64,000 bases of DNA from Sinobacterium caligoides (GCF_003752585.1 NZ_RKHR01000005.1:220947-284946); one strand, 5' to 3'; shown: positions 1 to 8,542, counted from the first letter of the stretch. The notes: generated by a model from the sequence alone, not told the origin. A program made the numbers and translations.

Positions 1-1
1 A

Positions 2-100
2 CTCAGCCACAACCTAGGGCCAGCATTCACTCTTTCCGGACTTGGTCAGCTCATCGATGCGACTATCAAAGCAGATCGACACATCTCTTTCGGGGCGTAA
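2..100 (+). CDS. tusD: TusD, sulfur relay subunit (3' end only)
   Basis: The window opens inside an open frame that ends in TAA at 98-100. The visible 32 residues contain the stretch FTLSGLGQLIDA, which closely resembles the C-terminus of TusD as I remember it (FTLAGLGQL in E. coli). TusD is the DsrE-fold subunit of the TusBCD hexamer that accepts persulfide from TusA and passes it to TusE for 2-thiouridine formation in tRNA. Its active cysteine lies upstream, outside the window. The next gene, tusC, starts 5 bases after the stop, the usual tusDCB order. The gene is partial only because of the window edge. Confidence 0.82.
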   Translation, partial: LSHNLGPAFTLSGLGQLIDATIKADRHISFGA

Positions 101-105
101 TATCC

Positions 106-465
106 ATGACAAAGACACTGCTTTTCATCCTACGACACTCACCTTACCAAACTAACCTTAGCAAGGAGGCTATTGACGCCGCCTTAGCAGGGGCCGTCTT
201 TGAACAGCGTATTCAACTGCTTTTTACAGGTGAAGGGGTTTGGCAAGCAGTCGGCAATCAACAAAGCGAAGCCATTGCTAGCAAATCAATTGAGGCAAAC
301 CTACAAGCTCTCTCGCTCTACGATATCGAAGATATATATATCGACCAGGATTCGCTGTCGCAACGCGGCATCCCCCCCCAACAAATCGCCCTTTCAGCTA
401 AATGCATCGACACTGAGCTTGCTAAGCGCTTAATTAAAGATTGCGACCAGATTCTGAGCTTTTAA
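106..465 (+). CDS. tusC: TusC, sulfur relay protein (DsrF-like)
   Basis: 119 residues, the usual length for TusC. It begins KTLLFILRHSPY, the typical beta-strand plus (H/R)xxPY start of the DsrE/DsrF fold, and has the family-like block LLFTGEGVWQA near residues 39-49. TusC forms the TusBCD complex in the cytoplasm, which relays sulfur from TusA to TusE and on to MnmA for s2U34 of tRNA. It sits between tusD (5-base gap) and tusB (1-base gap), so translation is probably coupled. Identification rests on the fold pattern plus the conserved tusDCBE order. Confidence 0.9.
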   Translation: MTKTLLFILRHSPYQTNLSKEAIDAALAGAVFEQRIQLLFTGEGVWQAVGNQQSEAIASKSIEANLQALSLYDIEDIYIDQDSLSQRGIPPQQIALSAKCIDTELAKRLIKDCDQILSF

Positions 466-466
466 C

Positions 467-745
467 ATGACCCTACATATCGTTAGCCAATCGCCCTATC
501 ACGGATCAGCTCTCAAAGAATGCCTCAACTATATTGCCGAAGACGACACGCTACTGCTTATCGGGGAAGGAGTATACAGCTGCCAGGGTGAAGCAGCTGA
601 GCTTATCAATACGCTTAGCTGCCCCGTCTTCGTTTTGGCTACTGACAGAGTTGCCCGGGGTATTAAAACAAAGCTACCTGATGTTGATTATGCTGGCTTT
701 GTTACCCTAACAAGCACCCACAACAAATCAATAAGTTGGTTTTAA
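467..745 (+). CDS. tusB: TusB, sulfur relay protein (DsrH-like)
   Basis: 92 residues, matching DsrH/TusB length. The start MTLHIVSQSPY followed by a second strand with LLLIGEGVYSC is the family signature. TusB is the third subunit of the TusBCD heterohexamer and is probably structural for sulfur transfer. It starts 1 base after tusC and ends 4 bases before tusE. Nothing unusual is seen. Confidence 0.88.
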   Translation: MTLHIVSQSPYHGSALKECLNYIAEDDTLLLIGEGVYSCQGEAAELINTLSCPVFVLATDRVARGIKTKLPDVDYAGFVTLTSTHNKSISWF

Positions 746-749
746 GCTA

Positions 750-1073
750 ATGACAAGCCAGGCAACCCTTAAACTCGATCAACACGGCTTCCTCTTACAT
801 CTAGCGGACTGGAACGAGACGGCCGCAATACAACTCGCAAGCTCCGAAGGAATAACCCTGACCAACGCTCACTGGGAAGTTATTTACGCCCTACGTGATT
901 TCTATAACGAGTATCAGCTCTCGCCTGCAATGCGACCTTTTGTGAAATACATAAAGCTCAAGCTCGGTGCAGACAAGGGCAACAGCATCTACCTACTACA
1001 ATTGTTTCCTGAGAGCCCCGCTAAGCTATGCAGTAAGATTGCCGGGCTACCTAAACCCGATAACTGCTTGTAA
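750..1073 (+). CDS. tusE: TusE/DsrC-family sulfur carrier
   Basis: 107 residues of the DsrC/TusE family. The fold core includes the motif LTNAHWEVIYALRDFY (about residues 36-51). The C-terminal arm carries IAGLPKP followed by the penultimate cysteine C106, the residue that carries the persulfide from TusBCD to MnmA. A further cysteine, C94, lies 12 positions before C106. True DsrC proteins of sulfur oxidisers and reducers have the second arm cysteine 11 positions before the last, and E. coli TusE lacks it, so this one is intermediate. The tus operon context and lack of dsr genes argue for a tRNA thiolation role. Confidence 0.9.
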   Translation: MTSQATLKLDQHGFLLHLADWNETAAIQLASSEGITLTNAHWEVIYALRDFYNEYQLSPAMRPFVKYIKLKLGADKGNSIYLLQLFPESPAKLCSKIAGLPKPDNCL

Positions 1074-1102
1074 CAATTAATCCCAGCATAGAAGTTTTAT
1101 TC

Positions 1103-2125
1103 ATGAACAATAAAAGAAAAGTTGACTTAGTTGCCCGCCCTAACGAACACCCTTTTGCTCAATACATCCGCGTTATAGGCAAGGGTAAAAAAGGCGCCCG
1201 CTCCTTCACTTTTGAAGAGGCTACCGAGGCAATGCGTATGGTATTGCGGGGCGAGGTAAGCGACTTCCAGCTTGGCGCTATGCTCGCACTACTAAGGGTC
1301 AATGAAGAAAGCCCTGATGAGCTAGCAGGTTTCGTCACCGCTGCGCGCGATTATATTAACGCCCCAGACGACATCCAAGTTGACATTGATTGGTCCTCCT
1401 ATGCGGGTAAACGACGCCAGCTACCTTGGTACCTGCTAGCCGCACTTTGTCTCGCCGACAATGGCCACAAGATATTCATGCATGGCGCCAAAGGCCACAC
1501 AGCCGGTCGAGTGTACTCTGAAGATATACTGCATCATCTTGGCATTGTAGCTGCGACAACATGGCATCAAGTTCGCGAAGATCTAAATCAGCACAATTTT
1601 AGCTTCATGGCGCTCGACACACTCTGCCCTCCACTACAACGCATCATCGAATTGCGCAATGAAATGGGACTACGCACACCGGTTCACACCCTCAGCCGTC
1701 TCCTCAATCCGCTACTTGCTCCATTAAGCTTGCAAAGTGTTTTCCACCCTGCCTATGCACCCAGTCATCAAAAGGCTGCGCAGATACTGCAGCAACAGAA
1801 CGCACTCGTCATCAAGGGGGAGGCCGGTGAGTTCGAACGCAAGCCGGATGCTAGCTGCAGCTTACTCAGTGTCGAAGATGGTGAACTAAAAGAACAGCAG
1901 TGGCCCAGGATGACAGCACATAGAATGCCAAAACTTGATGAGCTCGATATCTCCGAGCTTACCAAAGTTTGGCGTGGAGAAAGTGATAATGACTATGGGC
2001 ATCAAGCAATAATTGGCACCATTGCCTTAGTCTTACACCAGATAGGCCGTAGCCCAGATGAGGACGCCGCCACAGCGATGGCAGAACAGTATTGGTCTCA
2101 GAGAAACCTAAAGCGCTTTAACTAA
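1103..2125 (+). CDS. ybiB: TrpD2/YbiB-family nucleic-acid-binding glycosyltransferase-fold protein
   Basis: 340 residues resembling the anthranilate phosphoribosyltransferase (TrpD) fold but of the TrpD2 (YbiB) branch. The N-terminal helical domain contains FTFEEATEAMRMVLRGEV and the family-like LGAMLALLRVNEE block (about residues 37-73). The phosphate loop region reads MHGAKGHTAGR (about 127-137) in place of the TrpD GTGGD motif, so TrpD activity is unlikely. E. coli YbiB binds nucleic acids and is in the LexA regulon. Here it follows tusE after 29 bases and may share its transcript. No trp genes are near. Confidence 0.75.
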   Translation: MNNKRKVDLVARPNEHPFAQYIRVIGKGKKGARSFTFEEATEAMRMVLRGEVSDFQLGAMLALLRVNEESPDELAGFVTAARDYINAPDDIQVDIDWSSYAGKRRQLPWYLLAALCLADNGHKIFMHGAKGHTAGRVYSEDILHHLGIVAATTWHQVREDLNQHNFSFMALDTLCPPLQRIIELRNEMGLRTPVHTLSRLLNPLLAPLSLQSVFHPAYAPSHQKAAQILQQQNALVIKGEAGEFERKPDASCSLLSVEDGELKEQQWPRMTAHRMPKLDELDISELTKVWRGESDNDYGHQAIIGTIALVLHQIGRSPDEDAATAMAEQYWSQRNLKRFN

Positions 2126-2135
2126 AACACCATTT

Positions 2136-2173
2136 AGTAGCCTACACCACCGACGATATTAGTGTGGGCCACT
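2136..2173. terminator. Possible stem-loop between convergent genes
   Basis: An imperfect 12-bp stem (arms 2136-2147 and 2162-2173, one mismatch and one G-T wobble, 14-base loop) fills most of the gap between the converging ybiB-like gene and galE. It has no T-run on either side, so intrinsic termination is uncertain. Confidence 0.3.
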
Positions 2174-2186
2174 ATACTCCAAAGCA

Positions 2187-3200
2187 TCAATCGCTAAAGC
2201 CGTTGGGGTTTTTACTTTGCCACAGCCAAGCATCGCGCGCCATCTCTTCAACCCCCAGCTCAGCCTGCCACTTCAACTCCCTCTTCGCCAAACCTGCATC
2301 CGCATAACAGCTTGCAATGTCACCCGCTCTTCGCGGCGCAACCTTAAAGGGTATTTTTTTACCGCTGGCAGCCTCAAAAGCCTTGATCATTTCCAGAACG
2401 GAATACCCTGCCCCCGTTCCAAGGTTATAGGCTACAGCTCCGGGATTATCACTCAGCTTTTCAACGGCCTTAACATGCCCCTTTGCAAGATCGACTACAT
2501 GAATATAGTCACGAACCCCAGTTCCATCTGGCGTATCATAATCGGCACCGAACACCTGCAGCTGCTTCAATTTGCCCACAGCGACCTGCGTGATATAAGG
2601 CGTCAGATTATTAGGAATACCATCTGGATCCTCTCCAATAAGACCGCTTGCATGCGCCCCAACAGGATTAAAGTAACGCAGCAATATGGTATTCCAGCGA
2701 CTATTGGCAATAGGCAGATCTCGCAACATTTGCTCAACAATAAGCTTAGAGCGACCATAAGGGTTTGTCGCAGACAACTGACAATCCTCAGTCAATGGCA
2801 GCACCTCAGGATCACCATAAACTGTTGCAGAGGAGCTAAAAACTATATTGTATACATCATGGCGCACCATCGCCTCACACAGCGTCAGAGTACCTGATAC
2901 ATTATTCTGAAAGTAACGTATTGGCTGCTCAACAGATTCGCCTACCGCCTTAAGACCCGCAAAATGTATGACTGCATCAATCTGGTGCGCAGCAAAAACA
3001 CCGTTTACCGCATCTCCATCTTGAATATCAGCTTGATAGAACTTAACCGATTGCCCCGTTATCAACTCAACACGACGAAGCGACTCAAGCGAGCTATTAC
3101 TGAGATTGTCGATCACGACCACCTCAAAACCCGCTTGCAACAACTCGATACATGTATGGCTACCAATATAGCCGGCTCCACCGGTCACCAGAATCTTCAC
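2187..3200 (-). CDS. galE: UDP-glucose 4-epimerase
   Basis: 337 residues, the length of E. coli GalE. The NAD-binding GGAGYIGSH lies at residues 7-15. The catalytic triad is S124 (in FSSSATVYG), Y148 and K152 (in PYGRSK), and the NPVGAH block typical of GalE follows. It interconverts UDP-glucose and UDP-galactose in the cytoplasm and so supplies galactose for surface glycans. It stands alone, divergent from trmA with a 120-base gap, and no galKTM genes are near. The glycan cluster at 38-49 kb could be one consumer (inference). Confidence 0.95.
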   Translation of the reverse strand: MKILVTGGAGYIGSHTCIELLQAGFEVVVIDNLSNSSLESLRRVELITGQSVKFYQADIQDGDAVNGVFAAHQIDAVIHFAGLKAVGESVEQPIRYFQNNVSGTLTLCEAMVRHDVYNIVFSSSATVYGDPEVLPLTEDCQLSATNPYGRSKLIVEQMLRDLPIANSRWNTILLRYFNPVGAHASGLIGEDPDGIPNNLTPYITQVAVGKLKQLQVFGADYDTPDGTGVRDYIHVVDLAKGHVKAVEKLSDNPGAVAYNLGTGAGYSVLEMIKAFEAASGKKIPFKVAPRRAGDIASCYADAGLAKRELKWQAELGVEEMARDAWLWQSKNPNGFSD

Positions 3201-3255
3201 ATTACACTCCTAATAAACTATTCAGTAATAATGCCATATTAATGCCGCCTATTTA

Positions 3256-3284
3256 TACTGCGAGTTACTGTTTTAAGTTATAAT
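3256..3284 (+). promoter_or_regulatory. Likely sigma-70 promoter of trmA
   Basis: A perfect TATAAT at 3279-3284 lies 36 bases before the trmA start. The -35 region 17 bp upstream (around 3256-3261) is poor, so recognition would rely on the -10 element. Confidence 0.45.
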
Positions 3285-3320
3285 CTGCGCGTTTTATCGT
3301 CTTACAACCGTGGTCAACCT

Positions 3321-4412
3321 ATGCCTTTAAGTCAATTTTCCCCAGACAACTACTCAACACTGCTCGATGAGAAAGTCGGTGCAACACAGCAGCTGTTTAC
3401 CAGCATCGCAATGCCGGCGGCCGAGGTATTCCCATCGCAAGCGCAAAACTTTCGTATGCGTACTGAGTTCAAGGTCTGGCATGAAGGCGACGACCTTTTT
3501 TACGTCATGTTTAACCCAGCAGCACCAAAAGTTCCCGTTAGAGTTGATAGCTTCCCTATTGCCGGCGCCGCTATTAACAAGCTGATGCCGCAACTAATTG
3601 CCAAGCTGAAGACGACACCATTACTCAGGCATCGCTTATTTCAGGTAGAGTTTTTGTCGACGCTAGCCGGCGATATGCTAGTCACCCTCATCTATCATCG
3701 ACAACTCGACGAGGAGTGGGTCGATGCGGCAACAGAGCTGAAGCGCGAGTTCGGCATCAACCTGATCGGCCGCGCCAGAAAAATGAAGATCTGTCTTGAT
3801 CAGGATTTTGTCATTGAAAAGCTCCCGCTTAAAGCAGGTGAGTTTGAATACAAGCAAGTAGAGGGTGGATTCACTCAGCCAAATGCGCGAATGAACTGCA
3901 ACATGATAAACTGGGCAATGCAGGCCACCCACGGTAATAGTGGTGACCTACTTGAGCTTTACTGCGGCAACGGCAATTTCACCATCCCATTGTCCCGACA
4001 GTTCAACAAAGTACTAGCCACGGAGATATCAAAAACTTCCGTCAACTCAGCGCAATATAACATAGCTGTAAATCACGTCGACAACCTTGATATCGTTCGT
4101 ATGTCGAGCGAGGAACTAACGCAAGCCCTTAATAATGAAAGGGAGTTCCGCAGGCTGCGCGACATCAACCTTAACGACTATAACTTCTCTACCGTGTTCG
4201 TTGATCCTCCGCGCTCAGGGCTAGACCCAGGTACAGAGAAGCTCGTGCAACGGTTCGACAACATTGTGTATGTGTCGTGTAACCCACATACACTGGCCGA
4301 CAACCTTGAGCGCATCAAGCAGACTCATGAAGTTGTTAAACTGGCCTTTTTCGACCAGTTTCCCTACACCCATCATATGGAAACGGGTGTCTACCTGAAG
4401 AAGCGGCGCTAG
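3321..4412 (+). CDS. trmA: tRNA (uracil-5-)-methyltransferase TrmA
   Basis: 363 residues against 366 in E. coli TrmA, which makes m5U54 in the T-loop of tRNA using SAM. The SAM site LLELYCGNGNFTIPL lies near residues 210-224. The catalytic nucleophile is C320 in VYVSCNPHTL, and the general base is E354 in HHMETG. There is no N-terminal TRAM domain, which separates TrmA from RlmC/RlmD. The start at 3321 follows a TATAAT by a plausible leader. It converges on dut, with stop codons only 2 bases apart. Confidence 0.95.
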   Translation: MPLSQFSPDNYSTLLDEKVGATQQLFTSIAMPAAEVFPSQAQNFRMRTEFKVWHEGDDLFYVMFNPAAPKVPVRVDSFPIAGAAINKLMPQLIAKLKTTPLLRHRLFQVEFLSTLAGDMLVTLIYHRQLDEEWVDAATELKREFGINLIGRARKMKICLDQDFVIEKLPLKAGEFEYKQVEGGFTQPNARMNCNMINWAMQATHGNSGDLLELYCGNGNFTIPLSRQFNKVLATEISKTSVNSAQYNIAVNHVDNLDIVRMSSEELTQALNNEREFRRLRDINLNDYNFSTVFVDPPRSGLDPGTEKLVQRFDNIVYVSCNPHTLADNLERIKQTHEVVKLAFFDQFPYTHHMETGVYLKKRR

Positions 4413-4414
4413 AC

Positions 4415-4858
4415 TTAAGCCAAAACAGAGTGACCAGTACTACCATAGCCGCCCTCACCTCGATCAGTCTCCGGCAGCTCGTCAACAAGCTCCGGAGAGG
4501 CATAAGAAATCGCCTCCACCACCAGCTGGGCAATTTTATCACCAAAGCTAACGATAAAATCCTTCTCACTAGTGTTATAAAGAATAATCCCCACCTCACC
4601 TCGGTAGTCAATATCAATAACACCTGCCATCACGTCAATCCCATGCTTATAAGCCAGCCCCGAACGTGGTGCTATACGCCCATAATGACCAGCAGGCAAC
4701 ATGACTGAGAAACCTGATTTCAGAAGCTTACGCTGACCCGCCGCGATCACTGTCGACTCCCCCGCATAGGCCATATCAACCCCAGCCGCAAACTCATTAC
4801 CGCGACTCGGTAAGGGCAAGCCATGCTCACCCAAACGCTTAAATTTGATCGTAGCCAT
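4415..4858 (-). CDS. dut: dUTP diphosphatase
   Basis: 147 residues, a standard trimeric dUTPase. The conserved motifs are in order: AAGVDMAY (I), APRSGLAYKHGIDV (III, substrate-binding, about 64-77), GVIDIDYRGEV (about 80-90) and the C-terminal GGYGSTG (V, P-loop-like). It hydrolyses dUTP to dUMP, keeping uracil out of DNA and feeding thymidylate synthesis. In many gammaproteobacteria dut is beside coaBC; here it lies downstream of the class II ribonucleotide reductase genes. Two stem-loops (4913-4990) separate it from nrdJb, so it probably has its own promoter. Confidence 0.95.
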   Translation of the reverse strand: MATIKFKRLGEHGLPLPSRGNEFAAGVDMAYAGESTVIAAGQRKLLKSGFSVMLPAGHYGRIAPRSGLAYKHGIDVMAGVIDIDYRGEVGIILYNTSEKDFIVSFGDKIAQLVVEAISYASPELVDELPETDRGEGGYGSTGHSVLA

Positions 4859-4912
4859 TTAAAACTCTCCTACAAGCGCTTACACACGCTTCGTGAAATT
4901 TAATCAAAATTC

Positions 4913-4940
4913 CCATCTATTCAACAAGCTGAATAGATGG
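4913..4940 (-). terminator. Perfect 11-bp stem-loop before dut
   Basis: Arms 4913-4923 and 4930-4940 are perfectly complementary, with a 6-base loop. There is no T-run directly after it on the minus strand, so it may be a second, backup hairpin or a 5' leader structure of the dut mRNA. Confidence 0.45.
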
Positions 4941-4952
4941 CTTATTAAACGC

Positions 4953-4990
4953 AAAAAGCCTGTAGCGAAAAACAGGCGCTACAGGCTTTT
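4953..4990 (-). terminator. Strong rho-independent terminator of the nrdJ operon
   Basis: Perfect 14-bp inverted repeat (arms 4954-4967 and 4977-4990) with a 9-base loop, followed on the minus strand by a T-run (the A's from 4953 to 4957). It lies 29 bases past the nrdJb stop. The symmetric A/T ends mean it could also stop transcription from the other side. Confidence 0.85.
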
Positions 4991-5018
4991 AAACGGAATC
5001 AGGCGTCCTTTTATGGAC

Positions 5019-5750
5019 TTAACCGCACTTAGAATCACCACAGTTAAGACAAGTATTACAACCGTCCATACGGATAACAGCCTTGGTTGAACACTTATTG
5101 CAAAGCACTGCGCCACTTGGGAAGGTTTCGTCGCTTGCTTTATTCTCTCCACCTTTCTGAGCGCTTTCGTATTCTGCTCGCTTAGCATCGACGAACTGCT
5201 GTTGCTGCTCATCTAAGCCATCACTCTTAATCAGGCCAATCATACGCATGTGCGATTCAATGGCCTCACCAATCTCAGCAACCAGCGACGGCATAAACTT
5301 ACCGCCACGCTTAAAGTAACCGCCCTGAGGATCGAAAACGGCCTTAAGCTCTTCGGCTAGAAAGGTAACATCACCGCCCTTACGAAAAACGGCAGAGACC
5401 ACTCGAGTCAGTGCGACAATCCACTGAAACTGATCCATGTTTTTTGAATTAATAAACATTTCAAAAGGCTGCCGCACTTCGTGCTCAGTCCCTTGGTTCA
5501 ACACGATGTCATTAATAGTTATGTATAGAGCGTGCTCAGACAGCGGGGTTTTCACCTTGTATGTTGAGCCTAGCAACATCTCTGGACGATCGACACTCTC
5601 GTGCATATGGACGATTTTAGCCGCCTCTTGCTCTGCAAGCACCTTCGCCTGGGCAACTTTAACAGCCTCAGCCTGCTCTTGCTTCAGCTTCTCATCTTCT
5701 GCGCTGACTACGTTGTAGCCTACTATTTTCTGTGCAATTTTGGTCGCCAT
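5019..5750 (-). CDS. nrdJb: NrdJb, C-terminal part of split B12-dependent ribonucleotide reductase
   Basis: 243 residues corresponding to the separate NrdJb polypeptide known from Pseudomonas. The middle carries the region around TSCPD-type reductase tails (FRKGGDVTFLAEEL). The C-terminus is cysteine-rich: a CNKC pair, then CNTCLNCGDSKCG at the end, the redox-active tail that re-reduces the active-site cysteines of class II reductase. A charged, coiled-coil-like stretch lies near residues 18-45. A good Shine-Dalgarno (GAGGA) precedes the start. It follows nrdJa by 110 bases and ends before a strong terminator, so the pair is one operon. Confidence 0.88.
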   Translation of the reverse strand: MATKIAQKIVGYNVVSAEDEKLKQEQAEAVKVAQAKVLAEQEAAKIVHMHESVDRPEMLLGSTYKVKTPLSEHALYITINDIVLNQGTEHEVRQPFEMFINSKNMDQFQWIVALTRVVSAVFRKGGDVTFLAEELKAVFDPQGGYFKRGGKFMPSLVAEIGEAIESHMRMIGLIKSDGLDEQQQQFVDAKRAEYESAQKGGENKASDETFPSGAVLCNKCSTKAVIRMDGCNTCLNCGDSKCG

Positions 5751-5860
5751 GCGGCCTATCCTCTCGCTTCACTCATTCACCCTGCGGATTATAATCACTT
5801 CAGGGCGATATTCATATATACGACTTAGAAACCCGTGACGGGCCTCCTTGTCAGCACCGC

Positions 5861-8008
5861 TTAAAACTTACCGTAGTAACCTTCTTTTAGTGCATCAAAT
5901 AGATTGGCTGCCGTATGCATTTCCCCATCATACTCGACCTCTTCATTACCCTTAAGCTCAACAACAGAGCCATCTTCTAGAGTAAATTTATACAAGGTAC
6001 TCTCAAGGTCTTGTTCTTTCACCAAGACACCTTGGAACGCCTCAGGGTTGAAACGGAAAGTTGTGCAACCCTTCAACCCTTGCTCATAGGCATACATATA
6101 GATGTCTTTGAACTCCTCATAAGGGAAGTCCGTCGGCACATTTGCCGTCTTAGAGATCGATGAGTCTATCCACTTTTGTGCTGCAGCCTGAATATCAACG
6201 TGCTGCGAAGGCGTAACCTCATCAGCTGAGATGAAGTATTCGGGTAGCTGCGTCTCTTCTTCAGTGCTAAAAGGCATTGCCGCAGGGTTGATCATGTTGC
6301 GATAAGCCAGTAACTCGAAGGAAAAGACATCGACTTTCTCCTTACTCTTCTTACCCTCACGAATCACATTTCGGCTGTAGTGGTGCGCAAAACTGGGCTC
6401 AATACCATTACTCGCATTATTCGCCAGAGATAGTGAAATAGTGCCGGTTGGTGCAATCGACGAGTGATGGCTAAAGCGGCACCCTTCTGCTGCCAGCGCC
6501 TCAGCTAACTCAGGATCGGCTTCAGCAACTTTTTGCATATAGCGACTGTATTTAGCATGCAGTACACGCCCCTGTAGGATATCCCCTGCCTTAACACCAT
6601 CGGTTCGCATCTCCGGGCGATGACGCAACATCTCCTCGGTAACAACAAACTCCTCGCTCATGACCGGTGCAGCACCTTTTTCACGCGCTAACTCGAGCCC
6701 CGTACGCCAACCCGTTAACGCCATCTGCTTGCTCACCTCCTCCGTGAAACTTACGGAGTCTGCAGAACCATACTTTAGCTTAAGCATTGTTAGAGTAGAG
6801 CCAAGACCAAGAAAGCCCATGCCATGACGGCGCTTCCGCTCAATCTCGTTGCGCTGCTCCTCTAATGGCAGGCCGTTAATCTCAACAACATTGTCAAGCA
6901 TACGCGTAAAGACTGAGACAACTTCTGCGTAAGCCTTCCAATCAAAAAATGCTTTATCAGTGAAGGCGTGGCGCACGAAACGCGTCAGGTTCACAGAGCC
7001 TAAAAGACAGGCACCATAAGGAGGTAATGGCTGCTCACCACAGGGGTTAGTGGCGCGGATATCTTCACAGAACCAATTATTGTTCTGGTCATTAACCTTA
7101 TCGATCAAAATAAAGCCTGGCTCGGCATAATCATATGTAGAAGTCATGATCACATTCCACAACTTCTCAGCCTTAATCGTGCTGTAAATTTTACAGGCCG
7201 TCAGCCCCGCTTTATCAGTAATGTAATCTTCTTTGACGGGAAAATCCCGCCAGATGACCTGAGTTTTATCCTTCAAATCTAAACCATCAGCCTGCGCCTC
7301 TTTCTCTGTCACCGGAAAAGAGAGTGGCCAATCGGCATTGGCCTTAACAGCCTCCATAAACTCTTCGGTAATTAGTAGAGATAAGTTAAATTGGCGCAGA
7401 CGACCATCTTCACGCTTGGCGCGGATAAACTCCACAACGTCAGGATGACAAATATCAAATGTCGCCATCTGAGCGCCGCGTCGACCGCCTGCCGAAGAAA
7501 CGGTGAAGCACATCTTGTCGTAGATATCCATGAACGACAACGGACCAGAGGTATAGGCACCTGCACCAGAGACGTAAGCCCCCTTTGGACGCAAGCTAGA
7601 AAACTCGTAACCAATACCACAACCAGCTTTTAGAGTAAGCCCTGCCTCATGTACCTTGTTTAAAATATCATCCATCGAGTCCCTGATAGAGCCCGATACT
7701 GTACAGTTAATGGTTGAGGTCGCAGGCTTGTGCGCTCTGGCACCAGCGTTTGAAATGATTCGCCCGGCAGGTATGACTCCCTGACGTAACGCCCAAAGAA
7801 ATTTTTCGTACCAGTGCTTTTGAAGCTTCTTCTCTTCAACTTCTGATAACGCACGAGCAACTCGCTGATATGTTGCATCGATATCTACATCGACAGCCTC
7901 TCCATTCTTAGCACGAAGACGATACTTAGTGTTCCAAATATCCAGCGAAGCATCTTGTAAAGTAATTTCTTCAGAGATGCTCGGCACAGATTTGAGAGTT
8001 GCAGGCAT
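5861..8008 (-). CDS. nrdJa: NrdJa, catalytic part of class II (adenosylcobalamin) ribonucleotide reductase
   Basis: 715 residues holding the reductase barrel. The first active-site cysteine is in STINCTVSGS. The loop NPCGEQPLPPYGAC holds the catalytic Asn, the thiyl-radical Cys and the Glu typical of all classes. The second redox cysteine is probably in GLKGCTTFRFN near the end. It reduces ribonucleotides with a B12-derived radical and so works with or without oxygen. The usual C-terminal cysteine tail is missing and is encoded by nrdJb instead, a natural split as in Pseudomonas. It has an AAGGAT ribosome site, and upstream lie two NrdR-like boxes. Confidence 0.93.
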   Translation of the reverse strand: MPATLKSVPSISEEITLQDASLDIWNTKYRLRAKNGEAVDVDIDATYQRVARALSEVEEKKLQKHWYEKFLWALRQGVIPAGRIISNAGARAHKPATSTINCTVSGSIRDSMDDILNKVHEAGLTLKAGCGIGYEFSSLRPKGAYVSGAGAYTSGPLSFMDIYDKMCFTVSSAGGRRGAQMATFDICHPDVVEFIRAKREDGRLRQFNLSLLITEEFMEAVKANADWPLSFPVTEKEAQADGLDLKDKTQVIWRDFPVKEDYITDKAGLTACKIYSTIKAEKLWNVIMTSTYDYAEPGFILIDKVNDQNNNWFCEDIRATNPCGEQPLPPYGACLLGSVNLTRFVRHAFTDKAFFDWKAYAEVVSVFTRMLDNVVEINGLPLEEQRNEIERKRRHGMGFLGLGSTLTMLKLKYGSADSVSFTEEVSKQMALTGWRTGLELAREKGAAPVMSEEFVVTEEMLRHRPEMRTDGVKAGDILQGRVLHAKYSRYMQKVAEADPELAEALAAEGCRFSHHSSIAPTGTISLSLANNASNGIEPSFAHHYSRNVIREGKKSKEKVDVFSFELLAYRNMINPAAMPFSTEEETQLPEYFISADEVTPSQHVDIQAAAQKWIDSSISKTANVPTDFPYEEFKDIYMYAYEQGLKGCTTFRFNPEAFQGVLVKEQDLESTLYKFTLEDGSVVELKGNEEVEYDGEMHTAANLFDALKEGYYGKF

Positions 8009-8233
8009 TGAAAATATCCTTGTCGTAGATCAGTAGTGATGATAATAGATCGAATGCAGTGTCGGCGCTAATCGCCGTTATGGTAGGTGTCCGTACTTTT
8101 GACCACTACATCTTGTATGTTCGGGCTAGATACTCGCAAATTACATAATACCTGGTCAAGAACAATTCATAGATAAATTCCTCCCCCCCAGAGCTATCAT
8201 GTTCTGCACGTTAGCAACTACTCTCGCCGCACC

Positions 8234-8262
8234 GTAAAACCATATTCAAACAACAGTGTCAA
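8234..8262 (-). promoter_or_regulatory. Candidate nrdJ promoter
   Basis: On the minus strand a perfect TTGACA (-35, complement of 8257-8262) is followed after 17 bp by a weak TTTTAC (-10, complement of 8234-8239). Transcription would start near 8228, leaving a leader of about 220 bases before nrdJa. Confidence 0.4.
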
Positions 8263-8282
8263 CTCCATTCATCGTCTCTTAC

Positions 8283-8329
8283 ATACAATATATAGTGCTG
8301 ACATACATCAAATCTTCTACATCTAGTGT
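8283..8329 (-). promoter_or_regulatory. Tandem NrdR boxes upstream of nrdJ
   Basis: Two 16-bp matches to the NrdR consensus acaCwAtATaTwGtgt. Box 1 (8283-8298, ATACAATATATAGTGC) has two or so mismatches and a perfect core. Box 2 (8314-8329) keeps the conserved C, AT centre and TAGTGT end. The centres are 31 bp apart, three helical turns, the usual NrdR arrangement. NrdR is the ATP/dATP-sensing repressor of ribonucleotide reductase genes. The boxes lie upstream of the candidate -35. The nrdR gene is not in the window. Confidence 0.68.
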
Positions 8330-8501
8330 CTATAAGCAAGTGACAAAGCGATGCGTTCAGTCTTAACGCCTAACAACAAAGTGCATAAACAATGCAAAAT
8401 TCCACTTTCTAGAACCTGATTGCTACTCAATGCCCAGACGACAATCTCAGCACGACATATACCCGTAAACGAGCCGCAACATAACCACACAAACAGTAAG
8501 G

Positions 8502-8542
8502 TTGATTTGGCGCAACATTAAATTAATAACACTGCGTAAGAT
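8502..8542 (+). promoter_or_regulatory. Possible ANR/FNR-type promoter of the 38-codon gene
   Basis: TTGATTTGGCGCAA at 8502-8515 matches the FNR/ANR site TTGAT-N4-ATCAA in the full left half and three bases of the right half. Its centre is 41.5 bp before the start point expected from the -10-like TAAGAT at 8537-8542, the spacing of a class II FNR-activated promoter. Confidence 0.35.

Noticed and set aside
2217-2897. 226-codon plus-strand frame inside galE
   Set aside because: It lies fully antisense to an intact, typical galE and shows no family signature.
8009-8300. Possible cobalamin riboswitch in the nrdJ leader
   Set aside because: No conserved B12 box or large base-paired core was found; only a small 5-bp hairpin is present.
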